Assembly (NCBI GenBank): GCA_016946835.1
Contig: JACVTC010000049.1
Location: 411,501-471,500 of the forward strand
Source of the DNA: Neocallimastix lanati (nom. inval.)
Taxonomy: Eukaryota; Neocallimastigomycota; Neocallimastigomycetes; Neocallimastigales; Neocallimastigaceae
Length of the DNA stretch: 60,000 nt
Direction: 5' to 3'
Part shown: positions 22,885 through 33,950 of the stretch, piece by piece
Layout of the letters: every line of letters begins with the position of its first letter
Position numbering within the stretch: the first letter of the stretch is position 1
Notes under the pieces: generated by a model
Database searches by the model: none
Told to the model about the DNA's origin: nothing
The model's input: only the letters and a program-made list of their open reading frames with translations
Translations under genes and position numbers: made by a program

Positions 22885-22984
22885 GAAATACAATAAAAAC
22901 TCGATTAATACATAAATTTATGCCTTTACACCATTTATTAATTAACATAAATTTATTATTAATTAGAGTTTTTATTTCTATTTC
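22885..22984. mobile_element. Tiny MITE-like inverted-repeat element
   Basis: Arms of 38-39 bases (22,885-22,922 and 22,946-22,984) are reverse complements apart from a few changes, around a 23-base loop. Both ends read A.TAAAAACTC, and each is preceded by TA, which fits a TA target-site duplication. Tc1/mariner-pogo elements use TA targets and often have terminal repeats of the AAAACTCGATTAAT style; assigning this element to them is inference. It has no coding capacity. Confidence 0.55.
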
Positions 22985-23580
22985 ATATCACAACCATATT
23001 ATAAAATTTATAGTTTTATATAAATATAGTTTTTTTTTTTTTTATTTTTTTTTTTATTTTTTTTTTTTTTTTTTAAAATGCCTCATTTTTTAAAATTTAA
23101 TTATATATATATTTACTATTTTTTTTTTATTTAAAATTTTTTTTTATTTCCTATATGTAATGAATAAATATTTTTTTTCCAATAAAAAATGAATAGTATT
23201 AATAGTATAATAGTATAATTAACATTAAATTAGATAAAACGATTTGTTATCATCATTATATAATTATTGAACGAACATAATTATTTTGATTTATTAGATA
23301 TTTAGAAAAGGATTAAATCTTATATATATATATAATTAAATAATTATAATATTTTTATTTACTTTCTACTTTTTAGACAGTTTTATTCTTTAGTTCTTAT
23401 TTTTAAATATGTAAAAAATTATTAATTATTAAAATTTACTTAAAAAAAAAAATTTTTTTTATAACTATAATAAATAAAGTTTATAATAAAAAGAAATTTT
23501 TTTGTTTTATTATTTTGTATTTTACCTATTAAAATAATAGTTGTCCTCCAAAAAAAAAAAAAAAAAAATTTCAATATAGA
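22985..23580. other. Non-coding stretch
   Basis: T runs at 23,031-23,074 and AT-rich filler; no gene seen. Confidence 0.5.
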
Positions 23581-23584
23581 AAAA

Positions 23585-24120
23585 AAATTTTTTTTTTTTT
23601 CAAGACTGGGATTAACGAGAAGGAGAGAACAGTAGGGACTTCCAATTTCTCCCTAAAGTGTATCAGACTCTCATTTGGATTCTTTGCCGACCTCTCCTTC
23701 TCTCTAAGCATGGCTTAAATATGAAAGATATTCTCTATAGAGACAGATAGGCCTGCTTTATACGATGGATTCTTCTTTTCAGTGATCAATTGAACCATCA
23801 TCGAGGGAGGGTTAAGGAATAAAACTTCACTAATTCTCTCGCAGATCAAATGCTCTCTGCACTTTGCAATGATAAAGGTCTTACAAACAGGAATACTTTT
23901 TATGAAGAGTGAACAGCAACTTCATTTATAGGGGAAAAAAAAAAAAAAAAACATTCTGGAAGAATAAAAAATCGAAACCCCCCTCATATAAATTAAATTC
24001 AGGAGGTCGTTGTGGTGGTAATCCAGAGACCCTAATATGTGTTAGTCCAAGAGTACTTACCTACTAGGATAAAATCAGGAAAGGCTTACGAATTGGCAGA
24101 ATTACATAAGTTGCATTTAA
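23585..24120 (-). pseudogene. 3' part of a LINE-like ORF with poly-A
   Basis: On the minus strand a nearly open frame of about 105 codons (about 23,925-23,603, one TAA) reads CKTFIIAKCREHLICERIS, then LFLNPPSMMVQLITEKK, and ends in SLIPV beside a poly-A (T run at 23,588-23,600). Further upstream, separated by an A/T run at 23,935-23,952, another piece includes GLPPQRPPEFNLYEG. The terminus is shared with the short fragment at 1,258-1,327. No RT motif is visible, so the link to a LINE rests on the poly-A and the repeated 3' end. Decayed and incomplete. Confidence 0.55.
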
Positions 24121-24470
24121 AAATTAAATAAAATTAATATTTTTTTTTTTTTTTTTTTTTTCTTTTTGATTCTATTTTTTTAAAAAAAAAAGATTCTAAA
24201 TCTCTATAAGAATTATCGGTATAAGAGCGAATAATTTAATATTTAAGTAATAAGAATGAATAATGTAATAATTTTTTTTTTTAAGAAGAAAAAAGAAAAA
24301 TAAAAACCTAATTGTAACTGAATGATATATAAAATTATTATTAATTAAAACATATTAATAATAAAGATAAAAAAAAAATTATTAATAAATAATAACAGAA
24401 GAAAAAAATGATTAATTATTTATAAATTTTAAATTTCTTTACATTTTATTATATTTTGTATTATTTAGTT

Positions 24471-24505
<35 letters not shown>

Positions 24506-24576
24506 ATGTATTTATTTTTATATATATATATATATATTTATTTATTTATTTATTTATTTATTTATTTTTTACATAT

Positions 24577-24607
<31 letters not shown>

Positions 24608-25558
24608 CATATATTTATAAATGTGCTTTATGGTTAAATCTATTTCTATTCTATGTCATTTAAAATAATTTTTTTTTTTATTTTTATTTTTATTATTTTT
24701 TTTTAATGATTAAATTAATAATTTTATGGCTATATATAAATTTTTTTAAAGAAGAATATTTTATAAAAAACTACGCTATAACTATTTATTCAATATTAAA
24801 AAAAAATTATAATAATCAATATTAATTAAATAAAAAACATAACAATAATAAAAAAAAAAAAAAAAAAACATAATAATATAAAAAAAAACTTAATAATAAT
24901 AAAAAAACATAATAATAATAAAAAAAAACATAATATTAAAAAACAAAAAAAACATAATATTAAAAAACAAAAAAAACATAATATTAAAAAACAAAATAAT
25001 AATAAAAGAAAACATTATAATAATAAAAAAAAAAAAAAAAAAAAGTTAATATTAAAAGAAAATATAATGAAATAAAACACAAATAAAAAATCTTAAATTA
25101 TTAATAAAAAAAAAAAATAAAAAATATATATATACATATATATATGTATATGATATGAAACAAATAAACATGACTCGACTTTCTTTGTATATTAAAAAAT
25201 AATTACTTGTAATATTAAATTTAATAAAAAAATTTTCCCAATTGTATTTAATTATTTCTCTTAAATTTACTAAATTAATGTAATAATTAAAAATACAATT
25301 AATCACAAAATAAATGACTAAAAAGTAATACAAGGTATGAGAATAATTTAGAAAAGGCTTCCAAGAGAAGAATTAAAATTTTAATTTTTAATTTTTAATT
25401 TTTAATTTTTAATTTTTTTTTTTTTTTGTTTATAGAAATAAATAAAATGTTTTTATTTTATAGTAAAAATAAATAAAAATTATATAAAAAATTCATTCTA
25501 CAATAGGTTAAACCTGTATCATATTATCACGTGAAATATTTTTAAATTATAAAATAAC
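24121..25558. other. Non-coding, simple repeats
   Basis: T runs (24,476-24,503), TTTA repeats (24,536-24,590) and a degenerate array of AAAAACATAATA units (24,838-25,020). The frame at 25,052-25,333 (minus) is low-complexity hydrophobic and is not called. Confidence 0.6.
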
Positions 25559-26035
25559 AGGGATAGTGCATTTCGGACTAGCACGTAATTAGTTATAAGC
25601 CACATATTTTAAGATAGCATATTATATATATAAATTTTCTTATATAAATAAATAAATAAACAATAATTAAATAAATATTTTAATTTATATTAATTTATTT
25701 AATATATCTATATTTGATAATAAAAAACAAAAAAAAAATAAAATAAAATATTTTCATATTTATTTATTTTTATAACTGTAATTTTTTATTATATAAATAA
25801 ATAAATAAATAATAATTAAATTAATATATTTGTAAATCATCAATTCTTTTTAAATATATCACATTTTAAATATTTTTAATAATTATTTTTTCTGAGAAAT
25901 TATATGTGCCATTTTATTTATTGTTTTAAATATTTTATTCATATATAAAAATTTACAAAAAATAATATAAGCCACGTTCGAAATGAAAAATTTATGTAAA
26001 ATTTTTTAAAGTCACATTCCGAAATGCACCCACCC
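25559..26035. mobile_element. MITE-like DNA transposon, about 477 bp
   Basis: Terminal inverted repeats AGGGATAGTGCATTTCGGA (25,559-25,577) and its near complement at 26,017-26,035 match at 16 of 19 bases, the three mismatches being adjacent. The inner GTGCATTTCGGA is perfect in both. ATAAGCCAC occurs near both ends in direct orientation (about 25,594 and 25,971). The interior is AT-rich and non-coding, so any transposase would act in trans. The superfamily is not determined, and no clear target-site duplication was found. The GC-containing termini stand out sharply from the surroundings. Confidence 0.65.
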
Positions 26036-26262
26036 TCGAATCAAATAGGTGACTTAACGTGTTGGTATATTAGTAAATTTTCAATATTTTTTTTTTTTAC
26101 AATCAAATATCAATTCATCCATCCATCAATAAATTATAATCAGATTTAGAAATAAATATAAACCGGTTGTTATTTTTAAATATTTATTTCTTAAAAAAAA
26201 TTAAATGTTTTCTAAATGATTATATAACTAAAAAAAAAGAAAAAAACTGAATAATTAATATT

Positions 26263-26602
26263 TGTTATATATATATATGTTAATTATTCATTTAATATAA
26301 TAATATGATAAAGTATAATGGTTAACAAGGAGAGAAGTCCATAGTACATTAATGATGTTTTTATATAGAACGTATATATCGTATAAATTCATTTATTACA
26401 TATATACAAGTTAACACTAAAATATTTAAAAAAAATAGATAGATAACATATATTTAAACAACATTAAAAGTAGTGGATATAACTAATTTACATAAAACAT
26501 AAAAATATAAATACACTTTTTTTAATTAATTACACAATAAATTAAAAATATGTATGAGTAATAATGAATAAATAATAGAATATAATCTTTAAGTAGTTAT
26601 CA
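26263..26602 (-). repeat. LTR of the copia element (3' LTR in element sense)
   Basis: Begins TG at 26,263 and ends CA at 26,602, next to the polypurine tract. It shares with the second LTR the ordered blocks TTTAATATAATAATATGA, GGTTAAC.AGGAGAGAA, ACAAGTTA, TAACTAATTTACATAA and AAATACACTTTTTT. Confidence 0.8.
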
Positions 26603-26616
26603 CTCTCTCTCCCCTT
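26603..26616 (-). other. Polypurine tract of the copia element
   Basis: CTCTCTCTCCCCTT on the plus strand; on the minus strand a purine run AAGGGGAGAGAGAG directly before the LTR's TGATAACTAC. Position and composition are canonical. Confidence 0.75.
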
Positions 26617-27060
26617 CAAATGAGATTTTTTATATATAAAAAATTTTTATTATTTGGTAAATTTTTAGTTTCTCTATACCATTTGAACCTCTCTCGTTAA
26701 TATGTCAGCCAGTGTGTTTTTCCGTTATTACATATTTTTATTTTAAAATATATATTCTTTTCTTCTCTTCAAATAGGTCATCTATCTCGATTGAAATGAT
26801 AATCTGACCTTTCTCTATATATATAGAATTTTTTTTTTTAATTTTTGAATTAATTTCACCAATTTTTCCATTGTACATTTACTTGCTTGATTATCAGTAA
26901 TTAGATATCATGATAATATTAAAAATAATTTCTTATTTTTTTTTTAATACTTTCTTTAATAATGTTCCTTAAACCATAGTATTTTTTTTAACACTTTTTG
27001 AAGTATTTATATATTCTACTTCTGCGGTAGAAGTGGCAACACTTGATGGCTTTTTTTTTT
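26617..27060 (-). pseudogene. RNase H remnant of the copia element
   Basis: Minus-strand pieces in different frames read SSVATSTAEVEYI (near 27,045-27,005; the Glu of RNase H), TDNQASK (near 26,905; an Asp site) and NTLADILTREV (near 26,720-26,688; the end of the pol frame). Order and spacing fit the copia RNase H C-terminal half. It is broken by stops and T runs. Confidence 0.7.
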
Positions 27061-27654
27061 TTTTTTTTTTAAATATCCAAGCATAGAGAACTTTTTCCTC
27101 TTCTTCTTCTTCTTCCTCCTCCTCCTCCCCTCTCTAATTAAAATAATTTCACCTTAAAGTAGAATTTTCTATTCGTCTTATCCCCTCCTACTAGGCGTCC
27201 TTGTATGCTTGAATGTGTATTGTTTCCTTCTTTTTTTAATTTGTTTAAAAAAAATTAAAATTATTTTTAATTAATTTAAAAATAAAAAAAATTTTTTTTT
27301 TCTTTTTCAAATTATTTATTGTTTATTGTTTATTATTTATTGTTTCATACTCGACATTGATAGCTTTAATACTTAACCTCTCTTCCTGATGGCTTTATAA
27401 TACTTACCTGTCTACCTATCCGGATAGCTTTAAAGATCATATAAAAAAAAAAAAAAAAAAAGTCTTTTACTTAAGTTTGTTTCTAGTATTCTACCCTCCT
27501 CTCTCCCTTCCTCCCTCCCAAAGTTTACATCACTATTTTAAGGAATGGTAGGATAAATAATTATCTTTTTTTTTTTTTTTTTTTTTTTATTAGGAAGGAC
27601 GTATTAAGAGAAATAACCTTACCTATTAAGTTGGAAGATATCCCAGTGAAAAAA

Positions 27655-27835
27655 AAAACAGTAGATAATGTAAAAAAAAAAAAAAAAAACAGTAGATAAT
27701 TTATAAAAAAAAAAAAAAAAACAGTAGATAATTTATAAAAAAAAAAAAAAAAAAAAACAGTAGATAATTTATAAAAAAAAAAAAAAAAAAAAAACAGTAG
27801 ATAATGTAAAAAAAAAAAAAAAAAAAGATGTTTGA
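27655..27835. repeat. Five-copy array: ACAGTAGATAAT plus A run
   Basis: ACAGTAGATAAT followed by GTA or TTATA and 15-25 A occurs five times with spacings of about 31-37 bases. It lies inside the copia relic. It resembles slippage-driven amplification of a poly-A-containing unit. Confidence 0.85.
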
Positions 27836-28239
27836 AGACTTTCATTAAATATTTAAAGAGTAAAAGAGGCGGGAGGGAATCAGTAAGGTCATAAATCAAT
27901 ACGCCTCTCCTCTCCTCTCCTCCCCCTCACTCTCATTTTTAATGGGGGTGGGTGGGGGAAGCCTGCCTAGCAACAAAAAAAAAAAAATAGAGTTTTATAT
28001 ATTTGTAGGTCAATAAAAAATTTACTACTATCCTTTCCTTTTTAGTATTAAAAAAAAAAAACATTTAGTAGAAATTTAGTAGAAATAATGTTTTTTTTTT
28101 TTTTTTTTTTTATACTTGGAGGAACTTTCGAAAAAAAAAAAAAACGGTCCTAATCTTATTCGAATTCGAATATAAATAATAAATTATTTAAATTCAACTT
28201 GAATGATATTCATCCAGAGATTTTTTTTTTTTTTTTTTA

Positions 28240-29038
28240 GTTGTTGTTGTTGTTGTTATTGTTTCAACTAATTGCTTCATCATAGCTAATTTGGAGAATT
28301 AGAATTGGTCGATGATGTGATCATGTCGGTATCACTGGGATCATCCATAATTTCTTTAGATTTAATAATAATAATAATTTTGAGAGATCGTTAGTAAGCG
28401 GATTGGTTACCTTTTGGTATAAATTATTAGTTTTTTTTTTTTTTTTTTTTTTTTATTTTTTTTTTGTGAATTATTAGTGGTATGGATTGAATTATCAAAA
28501 ATATTGGAATTTTCGTAAAAAGTATTATGATTAGAGTGAGAGGGAAATTTTTGAGTAGTTAGAATTATGAACGTCATTGGAAGAAATATCTCTACGAGAG
28601 TCATTGGAATTTATGGGGTCAGTTGAAACGTTGAAACCTCACTAGAAGTAATAATTTTTTTTTTTTTTTTATTTTGAAAAATTTTTAAGATCCATATAGT
28701 TTTATTAGAAAGTTCAATAATAATTTTTATGTTTATCATAAATATAGTTATTATGGTCATATATTTTATTTATTATTGAAGTGTTTCAAATAAAGATTTT
28801 TATATTAAGTTTTTATAAAGTGTAATTAATAAAGGTATTAGAATTTGAATAAATTATTATTATTATTATTATTTTATTTTATTTTAATGAAACTAGATTT
28901 TTTTATTGATGAATTTTATTTTGACCTAAAAAAAAAAAAGTTCTTTTTAAGTATTTATTGGTTCAATTTTTGAAAAATTTTTATTATTAAAACTTTTTTT
29001 TTTTTTTATTTTTATCAAAATTAAAATTTTTGTCATTT

Positions 29039-29082
<44 letters not shown>

Positions 29083-29105
29083 CAAAATTAAAATTTTTGT
29101 CATTT

Positions 29106-29148
<43 letters not shown>

Positions 29149-29171
29149 CAAAATTAAAATTTTTGTCATTT

Positions 29172-29207
<36 letters not shown>

Positions 29208-29890
29208 ACCATTTTTTCTTTTTAAACAAGAAGAATGTAGTTACCACACTAGAATGAATTGGGAGCTTTTATCTTTTTAAATTATTAGTTTTTTTTTTCT
29301 TGTTAAATTTAGTTATTATTATTATTATTTTTTTTTTATTTTTTTTTTTTTGAGTTTAAAAAATTAAATTCATTTGAATTGCTAATTTTTTTCATTTAAA
29401 TTTAAATTAATTTCATTTAAATTATTCTTTTCCAGATAATCATTATTTTCTTCTCTGATAAGTTAATGTCTTCTTCATTTATATTGTTTTTTTTTTTTTT
29501 CAACAGAATTATTATTTTCAATTTAAAATTTTCTTTTGACATTATTAACTTTTATTTAAATTGTTATATTGTTACTTTTATTATTATCTTCATTGCTATT
29601 TTCAATTAAATTATTTGTCTTCATTTAAAATATTGCGCCCGTTTAAACTGTTTTCTTCATTTAAAGTTATTACTTTTGTTAATATTACTATCTTCATTTA
29701 AAATCATTATTTTAATTTAAAATTTTAAAATATTAATTTAATTAAGAATTAATATTTTTATTTAAATTATTATTGCTCAAAGTCTATCTTCAATAAAAAG
29801 AGAGAAATAAGGGTCTTGGAAACTGTTACTTGGATATTCAAAGTTTTCTGATTCTTCTTCAATACCTTCCATATCCTTTAATATAATTTT
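28240..29890 (-). pseudogene. Copia internal region, probable pol linker remnants
   Basis: Short open minus-strand pieces (KDMEGIEEESENFEYPS near 29,860; a 65-codon frame at 28,604-28,407) resemble the variable, acidic/Asn-rich linker between copia integrase and RT, but no catalytic motif is visible. Position inside the LTR pair is the main argument. Confidence 0.4.
29010..29210. repeat. Three-copy array with T runs
   Basis: ATCAAAATTAAAATTTTTG followed by TCATTTTCAAA and a T run of about 30 occurs three times at a period of about 66 bases. It sits inside the copia relic and produces spurious open frames on both strands. Confidence 0.85.
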
Positions 29891-30421
29891 ATTTCTTATT
29901 TTTTTTTGTTATATCCAGTATTTCCTTCTTTTTTTTTTTTTTTTTTTTTTTTTGTCTTCTTTTTTATATTCCTTTCCTTCAACAGATTTAAGTATATATT
30001 TTTTATTTGTCTTATCTTTTTTTTTTTTTTTTGTTTGTTTGTTTCTTTGCTTTTAGTTTTGTTTTTGTATTCCTTTCCTCCATCAGATTTATATATATTT
30101 TTAATGATTGATCCCCTCCTTATCTTAGAAAAATTTTTTTTTATTTTTGCAATCTCTACATCGAGGAGTTTTCTTTTTTTTTTTTTTTTTTTTTTATTTT
30201 GAGTTTTTTTTTCTTTATTTTGAGTTTTTTTATATTATTTGGATCTTAAATTTTTCTTTTAGTAATGAAAATGACCTAGTTTCCTATGTCCTATTTCAAT
30301 ATGTCCTATTTCAATACTTTTTCATTATCTAATATAATATATTTTTTTCCTATGTCCTATTTCAATACATTTTCATTATTTAATATAATATATTTTTCCT
30401 ACGGGGCATTATATCATTTTC

Positions 30422-30454
<33 letters not shown>

Positions 30455-31004
30455 GGTACAATTGAAAATTTTGTGGGGGTTTGACAGGAAAATTGATTAA
30501 ATTTGGAGGATAAGAAAGTACCTAAGATCCTAAGATTATTACTATTTCGTTGTTTTTATTTTTATTTTTTTTATTTTTATTTTTATTCCTTAATTTTAAT
30601 TTTTCCTTTTTTTTTTTTCTCTCTCTCTCTCCATCAATCAGAAGAGTCATTTAAAAATATAAGTTCTAATTTTACAAGTTCTATACTATACCACCATTAA
30701 TAAGTTTTTTTTTTTTTTTTTTTTTTTGTTTAAATGTATTTGAATATTTATGAAACGTTTATTAAGCTCACTTTTCCTTTAAATTTGGAAAATCGAACCA
30801 TTTTCACAATCAATACAACTTTATCGATTCAATTAATTGAAAATTTTAACAAGTAAAAAAGATTGATTATTTTTTTTTTTTAAATTAAAATGACATTCTT
30901 TTATGGAATGTTTGTTCATATCACATAGGTTGGCAATAACATTTATTATCCTTCTTATATCTCTATATATATATATTTTTTTATATTGTTATTTAAGTTA
31001 GAAG

Positions 31005-31043
<39 letters not shown>

Positions 31044-31106
31044 GGAGTTTTTTTTCCTCTTGTTAAAAATAAAAAAAATAATCAATGTCTATGGGATGAT
31101 CATCCT

Positions 31107-31149
<43 letters not shown>
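29891..31149. other. Unassignable copia interior
   Basis: Mostly T runs, with fragments such as a repeated CCTATTTCAATA (30,289, 30,301, 30,355). No recognisable domain, although integrase or protease would be expected here. Confidence 0.4.
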
Positions 31150-31155
<6 letters not shown>

Positions 31156-32062
31156 AATCTTCCCAAGTTTTAACATCCTTCTTTTGCTAAGATAAGATAA
31201 TTCCTTTTTTAAGAGTTTCAAAGAATTCATTTGGATTTACTGTTCAAGTTGAATTGAACAATATTTTTTTTTATAATCATCAGGTTAAGAATGTTATATA
31301 GGTATTTTAATTTTTCTTTGTTTGTAATACCTAAATCAATTTCTTCCAATCTCTATGAAAATTTCCTTTGCTTGATCTAACATTCTGATGACTTCATTTT
31401 TTATTCTTTGGCTTTAAACTTCTGAACCTCTTCTATCGTTACTCTATATTAGTAGCATTTGTTGCTACCGTATTTTTCCTTAAGTTTTGTCTTTCCATAA
31501 CACGATAACTGTTCGTTAGACGACTTATCTCCTTTATAATTTTTTTTTTTTTTTAAAGTCATCATTTTATTTTTTTACTAATCAGTAAAATCAATTTTGA
31601 CATTCCATTTTTTTTTTTTTTTTTTTTTGTTTTGCTTTATTTTAGCCTCTTTGATAATTAGTCTTTTGGTTCAATTATTTAATAATAGATGTTGAACATT
31701 ACTGTGAACCGCCCCCTCCTGGGGGTAGTGTATTATTGTTTCCGTCTACTTTCAACAACAAATGTTGTCTCGAATGGGAGCAGGTTTCTTGACTTTGGAT
31801 TGGAAGGTTTTGAGTTTTTTTTTTTTTTAGGTAATAATAATGTCCGTAATGGCCATGTGAATTGCATCCTTTACCGTTTGGAATGTAAATTAATTAAAGA
31901 TTTCATCATTTAAATGATCAATAATATCATCTTTCAAAAAAGTAATTTCCTTTAATACCCTAAGTTTCGGCATCGGTTGAAATAAGAAATTTCCATTCGC
32001 TGAAGTTGGACTTTCCTTGAAGGTGTTGGTGATCTTTATGCTAAAGTAGTTTCTTGAGACAT
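31150..32062 (-). pseudogene. Gag remnant of the copia element
   Basis: An ATG at 32,062 (MSQETTLA) lies about 80 bases inside the primer-binding site, as expected for gag, and is closed by a stop at codon 9. After a frame change, a run continues with ITNTFKESPTSANGNF and LRVLKEITFLKDDIIDHLND. Further on (31,430-31,150) come LDQAKEIFIEIG-like, DYKKN and NEFFETLKKG pieces typical of a helical gag. Frames are broken repeatedly. Assignment rests on position and the charged helical character. Confidence 0.55.
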
Positions 32063-32144
32063 GTCTATTTTTTTTTTTTTAATTAAAAAAAATAAAATAT
32101 ATATATATATTTATATATATATTTTAATATTAGAATAAAATCAA

Positions 32145-32159
32145 ATGAGACTCTTAATC
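32145..32159 (-). promoter_or_regulatory. Primer-binding site, tRNA-Lys(CUU) anticodon arm
   Basis: The plus strand reads ATGAGACTCTTAATC, the anticodon-arm sequence of eukaryotic tRNA-Lys(CUU) as I know it; the element strand is therefore complementary to it. It abuts the inner end of the right LTR (CA on the minus strand). Copia elements are known to prime from internally cleaved half-tRNAs, classically initiator tRNA-Met, so position and type fit. Confidence 0.7.
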
Positions 32160-32479
32160 TGATATATGTTGCTTATTTATTTAATATAATAATATGAAAA
32201 TATTATGGTTAACCAGGAGAGAAATAGATAGTCCATTCATAATGTTTTATGTTGAATGTATATCAATTGAATACATTTTTTGTTATGTACACACAAGTTA
32301 CACAAAATTCTTTAAATGATTGTTAACAACTATTTGTACGACATAAAATAAACGGATTTAACTAATTTACATAACATAAAACATAAAGATATAAATACAC
32401 TTTTTTAATAAAATATTTTCATTATTTTTTAAAACATTAACCATTAAATAATAATATTTTTTATAGGGTTATTAATACA
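32160..32479 (-). repeat. LTR of the copia element (5' LTR in element sense)
   Basis: Starts TG at 32,160. It follows the left LTR through most of its length, but its high-coordinate end has diverged, so the outer boundary (CA at 32,479) is a best guess. Confidence 0.7.
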
Positions 32480-32484
32480 CTCTT

Positions 32485-32612
32485 TATATGAACATTTTCT
32501 TTATATATGAACATTTTCTTTATATATGAACATTTTCTTTATATATGAACATTTTCTTTATATATGAACATTTTCTTTAGATATGAACATTTTCTTTATA
32601 TATGAACATCTC
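32485..32612 (+). repeat. Seven-copy 19-bp tandem repeat
   Basis: ATATGAACATTTTCTTTAT repeats at exact 19-base steps (ATG at 32,488, 32,507, 32,526, 32,545, 32,564, 32,583, 32,602). It abuts the outer edge of the right LTR. Non-coding. Confidence 0.95.
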
Positions 32613-32751
32613 ATTCGTAATCAAAATTGATAAAAAAAAAATATTGGTTTTTTATTTCATGATTAGTAATAATAAATTACATTTATTAATAATTAAAGTT
32701 TATATTTATACTTTTAAAATAAAATAATAGTAAAAATAAAATAATAGTAAA

Positions 32752-32782
<31 letters not shown>

Positions 32783-32792
32783 TAATAGTAAA

Positions 32793-32826
<34 letters not shown>

Positions 32827-33239
32827 GTAAAAATAATAATAATAATAATAAATAATAATAATAATAATAATAAATAATAATAAAATAATAATAAAATAAT
32901 AATAAAAATAATAAAATAAAAAATATAAAATAAAGAAAAATAAAATAAAAATATTTTGTTTTAATTTTTATTCTTTTTTTTTTAATTTTAATTTTATTTT
33001 TTATTCATATAAAATTTAAGTTTTAATTTGTATTTAATCTAAATCTTTTTTTAATGTTTTGAAACTTTAAACAAATTCAACTTTTTTTATTTATTTATTT
33101 ATTTATTTTTATTTTATTTTTTTAATTTTTATTTTATTTTTTTAATTTTATATTTTTTATTTTATTTTTTTATTTAATGTATAAATTCATTTTTTATATA
33201 AATAATTGAATAATTGAATAATTAAATAATTGAATAATA
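32613..33239. other. AAT microsatellites and T-rich DNA
   Basis: Nearly pure (AAT)n with AGT interruptions at 32,725-32,920, then TTTA-rich sequence. No gene. Confidence 0.7.
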
Positions 33240-33950
33240 AATAATAAATAATAAATAATATTAAATAATAAATAATAAATAAATAATAAATAGCAAATAC
33301 TAATAAATAAATAATAAATAATAAATAGCAAATACTAATAAATAAATAATAAATAATAAATAATAAATAATAAATAATAAATAATAAATAATAAATAATA
33401 AATAATAAATAATAAATAATAAATAATAAATAATAAATAATAAATAATAAATAATAATAAATAATAAATAATAAATAATAAATAATAAAAAGTGTATTTA
33501 TTAATAAATAATAAATAATAAAAAGAGTATTTATTAATAAATAATAAATAATAAATAATAAATAATAAATAATAAATAATAAATAATAAATAATAAATAA
33601 TAAATAATAAATAATAAATAATAAATAATAAATAATAAATAATAAATAATAAATAATAAATAATAAATAATAAATAATAAATAATAAATAATAAATAATA
33701 AATAATAAATAATAAATAATAAATAATAAATAATAAATAATAAATAATAAAAAGAGTATTTATTAATAACTAATAAATAATAAATAATAAATAATAAATA
33801 ATAAATAATAAATAATAAAAAGAGTATTTATTAATAACTAATAAATAATAAATAATAAATAATAAATAATAAATAATAAATAATTGAATAATAAATAATT
33901 AATAATAAATAATAAATAATAAATAATAAATAATAAATAATAAAATTTAA
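33240..33950 (+). repeat. AATAAT satellite with family cores, array 2
   Basis: Long near-pure AATAAATAATAAAT array carrying four cores of the (A)AAAAGAGTATTTATTAAT family (near 33,486, 33,525, 33,750, 33,816). One more isolated core, slightly changed, is at about 34,236. Confidence 0.85.

Larger units (their letters stand above)
26263..32479 (-). mobile_element. Degenerate Ty1/copia-type LTR retrotransposon
   Basis: Two direct repeats, 26,263-26,602 and 32,160 to about 32,479, flank 5.5 kb. Between them, in minus-strand order, lie a primer-binding site, a gag-like start, gag remnants, linker, RNase H remnants and a polypurine tract, so the element reads right to left. The internal coding sequence is shattered: dozens of T runs (10-35 bases on the plus strand) and tandem duplications interrupt it, and integrase and RT cores are not recognisable. 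The LTRs have diverged noticeably, particularly at their high-coordinate ends, so the insertion is old. No target-site duplication was identified. Confidence 0.8.

Noticed and set aside
25052-25333. 93-codon hydrophobic minus-strand frame
   Set aside because: Low-complexity AT sequence without similarity to anything recognised.
27561-27899. Apparent CRISPR-like spaced repeats and an open frame
   Set aside because: Spacers are A runs, not unique sequence; it is an amplified word inside a retrotransposon in a eukaryotic genome.
32140-32170. tRNA-Lys gene suggested by the anticodon-arm match
   Set aside because: Only the anticodon arm is present; no acceptor stem, D-arm or T-arm. Position fits an LTR primer-binding site.
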